A stretch of DNA of 64,000 nucleotides from positions 124,001-188,000 of the forward strand of contig NZ_QPII01000003.1 of assembly GCF_003336675.1 (NCBI RefSeq), in the 5' to 3' direction. This document shows positions 60,740 to 64,000 of this stretch, piece after piece. Each line of letters begins with the position of its first letter. Position 1 is the stretch's first letter. The position numbers were made by a program, and so were the translations under genes. The DNA is from Billgrantia montanilacus. Its GTDB lineage: Bacteria > Pseudomonadota > Gammaproteobacteria > Pseudomonadales > Halomonadaceae. A model generated the notes under the pieces. It saw only the letters and a list, made by a program, of their open reading frames with translations. It made no database searches and was not told the origin of the DNA.

Positions 60740-61834
60740 CTAGAGCGCCGGGCGGCCCTCGACATGCAGGAAAAAGGGGTCGACCTTATCGCCGCCCGGC
60801 TCGCTGGCACGCTTGCGCATCTCCGATGGTGTCATACCGAAGGCGCTGCGGAAGTGACGGGAAAAGTGCGGTGTATCGGCAAAACCGCAGCGCTCGCCGA
60901 TCTCGGTGATGCTCTTGCCGGTGTAGTGCAGCAGCCAGAGCCCATAGCGCAGACGCAGGTCGCGGGCGAACTTCTGGGGGCCGACGCCCAGCACCTCACG
61001 GAAGCGACGCTCCAGGTTTCGACGCGACGTACCGACGCGTTCGGCGAGCACCTCCATGGAAATGGCCTCACCCAGATGCTGCTCGAGCAGGGCGATGGAG
61101 CGACGCACCAGGCGATCCTCGACCTTGCCGAACACCACCGGCTGCGGCTGCGGATGAACCCCGGTGCGCCCTTCATCGAGCTGCATGATATGCAGGCTCT
61201 TCATGGCCCACGCTTTCCCCAGGTGCCGCTCGACCAGGTAGGCGGCCAGATCCGCCCCCGCCGCCCCCCCCGCACAGGTGATGCGATCACCATCATCGAT
61301 AAAAAGCCGGTCGGCCACCGGCTCGATGGTGGGAAAGCGCTGAACCATGTCGTGATGGTGATACCAGCTGACACAGCAGCGCCGCTCCTTCATCAGCCCC
61401 GCCTGGATAAGCGCGAAGACCCCGGTGCACAGCCCGACCAGCGGCACCTGGGCAGCCGCCGACTGGCGCAGGTAGGCCAGCGCGGTGGTGTCGACCCGGT
61501 CCTGCTGGTCCTGAACGCCGCCGATCACCACGATGTAGTCGAATTCATCGGGATCCTGGAACGTCCGGCAGGGTGAGACCGCGGCACCGCAGCTGGAAAC
61601 GGCCTCCTGGCCGGCGCTGGTCATGAAGGTCCAGTGACAGCGCAGCTGGCGGCTGCGATCGCCCTCGTCGGCCGCCAGGCGCAGGCAGTCGACAAAGGCC
61701 GCAAAGGGGAACAGGGTGAAGCGGTGCAGCAAGACGAAACCGACGGAGAGCGACGCCCCTGTTGCCATATCGATCAAGGAGGCGCTCTTATGGGCTCGGT
61801 CTGCAGCACGGGTAGTGCCTTTGATCTCGTTCAT
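60740..61834 (-). CDS. GlxA-type AraC-family regulator, probable SouR/GbdR-like
   Basis: A 364-residue regulator. It has an N-terminal DJ-1/PfpI-like domain (about 30-225, with YIVVIGGVQDQQDRVDTTAL and VPLVGLCTGVFALIQAGLM) and C-terminal tandem AraC helix-turn-helix (MEVLAERVGTSRRNLERRFR; SITEIGERCGFADTPHFSRH). In Pseudomonas such proteins (GbdR and SouR) sense glycine betaine/dimethylglycine or sarcosine and activate the sox genes. The position directly upstream of glyA-sox on the same strand supports this assignment. Confidence 0.88.
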   Translation of the reverse strand: MNEIKGTTRAADRAHKSASLIDMATGASLSVGFVLLHRFTLFPFAAFVDCLRLAADEGDRSRQLRCHWTFMTSAGQEAVSSCGAAVSPCRTFQDPDEFDYIVVIGGVQDQQDRVDTTALAYLRQSAAAQVPLVGLCTGVFALIQAGLMKERRCCVSWYHHHDMVQRFPTIEPVADRLFIDDGDRITCAGGAAGADLAAYLVERHLGKAWAMKSLHIMQLDEGRTGVHPQPQPVVFGKVEDRLVRRSIALLEQHLGEAISMEVLAERVGTSRRNLERRFREVLGVGPQKFARDLRLRYGLWLLHYTGKSITEIGERCGFADTPHFSRHFRSAFGMTPSEMRKRASEPGGDKVDPFFLHVEGRPAL

Positions 61835-62106
61835 TTCACGACTCTAACGCATTCACCACGGCGGGCAACCAGTATGCGCTCAAAGGGAGCCTCCCGCATG
61901 CTGCCCCCTCCCACGCCTGGGGACTCGCAACGCCCACCGGGCGGTACCCGCCCGTGGCGCCGCTGGCGTGGCTCTGTGCGGTATACTCGGGAATGGTGGT
62001 GTTGCCCAGCTCGATGGCCCGGCGCGTCCAGAAGCGTGCGAAGAAAAAACACCCCGTACCCTTCTGACACCGAATCGGACACATCAGACATGAAAAGGGT
62101 AAGACA

Positions 62107-62970
62107 ATGACGAATATACCTACAGACCTGCTGAGGACCTTCGTCACGATAAAGGACCTGGGAGGCTTCACCAGCGCCGGCGAGCTACTCGGTCGCTCCC
62201 AGCCGGCGATCAGCCTCCAGATAAAGAAGCTGGAAGAGATCCTGAATACCAAGATATTTCTGCGCGGATCGAGTCTCGAACTGACCGAGGATGGTGAATA
62301 CCTCTATGAGTCCGCACGTAATATCCTGGAGATCAACGATCAGATCATTGCCAAGGTAAGAGGAGACAATGTTTCCGGCAAGGTGAGGCTTGGCATACCC
62401 AACGACTTCGAGTTGGCCTTTCTTCCCAAGGCACTGAGGAGTCTCTCGCGCGTCTACCCGAATATCATCGTGGAGGTAGACTGTGAAATCAGCAAGGTGA
62501 TCCTTCAGCGATACCAGAAGGGCCACTACGACATTGCACTGGCCATGGAGCGCGCCAAGGAAAATGAGGATAGAGATGCCCGTGATTACCGGCTAGAGAG
62601 CTTGGATTGGGTTTACAAGGACAGTCGCCTCATCGATGGGGATGATGAGCCCATCCCCTTGGTCGCTTATCCGCAAGGCTGTGTGTATCGATCCATCATG
62701 GAGGAAGCCCTGCAGGGAAAGCAACACCCCTTCCGGTTCATGTATACGAGCACCAGCCTGCTGGGGATCTTCTCTGCCGTCGAGGAAGGGCTGGGTATCA
62801 CCGCGATGGCCAAATCGGTCATTCCCGAAAACTTGAAACATGCCAGCAGTGCCAAGGACCTGCCGGAACTCGAAAGTGTCTGCATCGGCCTGCACTACAA
62901 GGAGCGTGAACTCAACATTGCCTCGCGACACGTACTCGACTTCCTTCGCTCGGGACTGGGTAACCTATGA
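62107..62970 (+). CDS. LysR-family transcriptional regulator
   Basis: A 287-residue regulator. Its helix-turn-helix is LLRTFVTIKDLGGFTSAGEL and GRSQPAISLQIKKLEEILNT, with an effector domain from about 90 (VRLGIPNDFELAFLPKALRS). It is adjacent and convergent to the creatininase gene and may control the creatininase-BCCT pair. The effector is unknown. Its Lys/Ile/Glu-rich codon use looks less GC-biased than the neighbours, so it may be a more recent arrival. Confidence 0.88.
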   Translation: MTNIPTDLLRTFVTIKDLGGFTSAGELLGRSQPAISLQIKKLEEILNTKIFLRGSSLELTEDGEYLYESARNILEINDQIIAKVRGDNVSGKVRLGIPNDFELAFLPKALRSLSRVYPNIIVEVDCEISKVILQRYQKGHYDIALAMERAKENEDRDARDYRLESLDWVYKDSRLIDGDDEPIPLVAYPQGCVYRSIMEEALQGKQHPFRFMYTSTSLLGIFSAVEEGLGITAMAKSVIPENLKHASSAKDLPELESVCIGLHYKERELNIASRHVLDFLRSGLGNL

Positions 62971-63013
62971 GGGCAGCATTGCCAACCCAAAGCGGGCTGA
63001 CAATGCCGGTGGC

Positions 63014-63772
63014 TTAACCGAAGGTTCGAGAAATCTTCTCTATGCACTCATCGAGTATCCGCTCGCCCTTCTCGGCCGTTGACTTCACCGGGGACGACAG
63101 CGTACCCGAGCTCGGCACCCAATTCGGATCAGGCGGAAAGACATCGTAAGGCGGGAACGCTGCCGGTGACATATCGACTACCTTCGACATGTCCACCAGG
63201 TCGGGGCGTATCTTCAGCATGATCGACGTCTCCAGCACACCGCCATGCTCGACTGCCCAACCCGAGAAGCCGTCAGGAAATACCTTCTCGATGGTGGCTT
63301 CGCTGATGAAATCCCAGTAGGAAAGCAGTACGACCTTGATCTCGATGCCGGCTAGCTTGGCATGCTTCACGGCACGGTCGGCCGCCTCCACCAGGAACAT
63401 CGAATTCTCGTAGTGACCATTGAGCACGATGAACTCACGGTTGCCGTGCTCCATGAAGGCGAGGATCACGTCATACGCGTACTCTTCCAAGGAGCGCCCG
63501 CTTACGCAGGTGGTTCCAGGAAAGAAGTTGCCTCCCCCCGACTTGACCTGCGACTTGTAGCCATAGGCAATCGGCGGGGCGACCAACATGTTGCCACTAC
63601 GCTCGGCCACCCGGCAGGCAATATGCTCAGGAATCAGGACATCGGGATTCAATGACATATGCGGCCCGTGCTGTTCGATCGCACCGACGGGCAGCAATAT
63701 CCTGCAGGCGCCATCCGCCACCCTGTCTCGATAGGACATCCAGTCCAGCTCGGCCACCTTGATGCTATTCAT
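63014..63772 (-). CDS. Creatininase-family amidohydrolase
   Basis: A 252-residue cytoplasmic hydrolase. Metal-site residues are visible in LPVGAIEQHGPHMSLNPDVL (Glu, His, Asp), VLNGHYENSMFLVEA and GWAVEHGGVLETSIM (Glu). The family includes creatinine amidohydrolase and other amide hydrolases, so the substrate is not certain. Overlap by ATGA with a BCCT transporter gene suggests import and hydrolysis of a quaternary or guanidino compound that feeds towards sarcosine. Confidence 0.88.
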   Translation of the reverse strand: MNSIKVAELDWMSYRDRVADGACRILLPVGAIEQHGPHMSLNPDVLIPEHIACRVAERSGNMLVAPPIAYGYKSQVKSGGGNFFPGTTCVSGRSLEEYAYDVILAFMEHGNREFIVLNGHYENSMFLVEAADRAVKHAKLAGIEIKVVLLSYWDFISEATIEKVFPDGFSGWAVEHGGVLETSIMLKIRPDLVDMSKVVDMSPAAFPPYDVFPPDPNWVPSSGTLSSPVKSTAEKGERILDECIEKISRTFG

Positions 63773-64000
63773 CGGCTTTTCCCCTCCGGAATGGACTTTA
63801 GTGAGTATTGCTCACGGAAGAAGCTATCTTGCTGTACGGCACGCAGGATCGAGAACGCCATCAGTACCATGATCACCGAGAAGGGAAGCGCCGAGAGGAT
63901 GGCTGCCGTCTGCAGGGTCGACAGTGCCCAAGTACCGCCTACCAGCAGCAGCACGGCGGCGATGCCTCCCTCCATGACGCCCCAGAAGATACGGTGCCGT
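63769..64000 (-). CDS. BCCT-family transporter, C-terminal part (5' end beyond window)
   Basis: The last 76 codons of a membrane transporter: RHRIFWGVMEGGIAAVLLLV, then ALSTLQTAAILSALPFSVIM with the two final helices and the tail QQDSFFREQYSLKS. FWG...EG...AAVLL...GG...LQ is the conserved end of betaine/choline/carnitine transporters. It is open to the window edge. Its stop overlaps the creatininase start, so the two are co-translated. A betaine- or creatine-like substrate is inferred. Confidence 0.85.
   Translation of the reverse strand, partial: RHRIFWGVMEGGIAAVLLLVGGTWALSTLQTAAILSALPFSVIMVLMAFSILRAVQQDSFFREQYSLKSIPEGKSR

Overview
The window looks like a chromosome segment of a halophilic gammaproteobacterium, most probably a member of the Halomonadaceae (Halomonas-like). 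This is inferred from the GC-rich coding style, the acidic proteins and the gene set: glycine betaine/sarcosine catabolism, a BCCT-type carrier, comM-ubiK next to glnK-amtB, and fpr-finR. No rRNA, tRNA or CRISPR array was seen.

Layout. 1-3746: malate synthase G (cut by the window edge), an alpha/beta hydrolase and a lipoprotein, followed by a 140-bp nested inverted repeat. 3924-21643: the competence gene comM is split by a 16.2-kb integrated element. A 17-bp direct repeat (5242-5258 and 21456-21472) flanks the element, and joining the two comM halves at the repeat restores a 502-codon in-frame gene. 21716-26411: ubiK, an NtrC/sigma-54-type glnK-amtB operon followed by a second PII gene, then fpr and a finR-type regulator. 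26433-33971: a chemoreceptor, a host-attachment-type protein, a phosphonate-type ABC importer (phnDCE1E2), a histidine phosphatase and a small membrane protein. 34057-42526: a general amino-acid ABC importer (aapJQMP) with a duplicated binding protein, then ahpC-ahpF. 42653-49379: an M1-like peptidase with a ChaN-PDZ protein, a hypothetical protein, an outer-membrane barrel remnant, a periplasmic-sensor diguanylate cyclase and an L,D-transpeptidase. 49555-52687: cueR and copA with a textbook CueR promoter. 52816-64000: purU, soxGADB, glyA, a GlxA/SouR-type regulator, a LysR regulator, a creatininase-family enzyme and the end of a BCCT transporter.

The element in comM is the most interesting part. 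From left to right it carries a P4-type tyrosine integrase, an AlpA-like regulator, a Toprim primase, a RecA-fold helicase-like ATPase, a ribbon-helix-helix regulator and a chain of start-stop-coupled small genes. After these come a full-length (962 aa) phage tail tape-measure protein, two small coupled genes, a Nu1/DUF1441-type small terminase, a large coiled-coil protein and a few minus-strand cargo genes. There is no capsid, portal, large terminase, baseplate or other tail gene. I infer a phage satellite (PICI/P4-like) that probably redirects packaging with its own TerS. Unusually, it also brings its own tape measure, which suggests interference with, or re-dimensioning of, the helper phage tail. 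Two copies of a hairpin leader with compensatory base changes precede two paralogous small genes in the element.

The sox-glyA-purU block forms one metabolic unit: sarcosine is oxidised to glycine and methylene-tetrahydrofolate, glyA interconverts glycine and serine, and purU recycles formyl-tetrahydrofolate.
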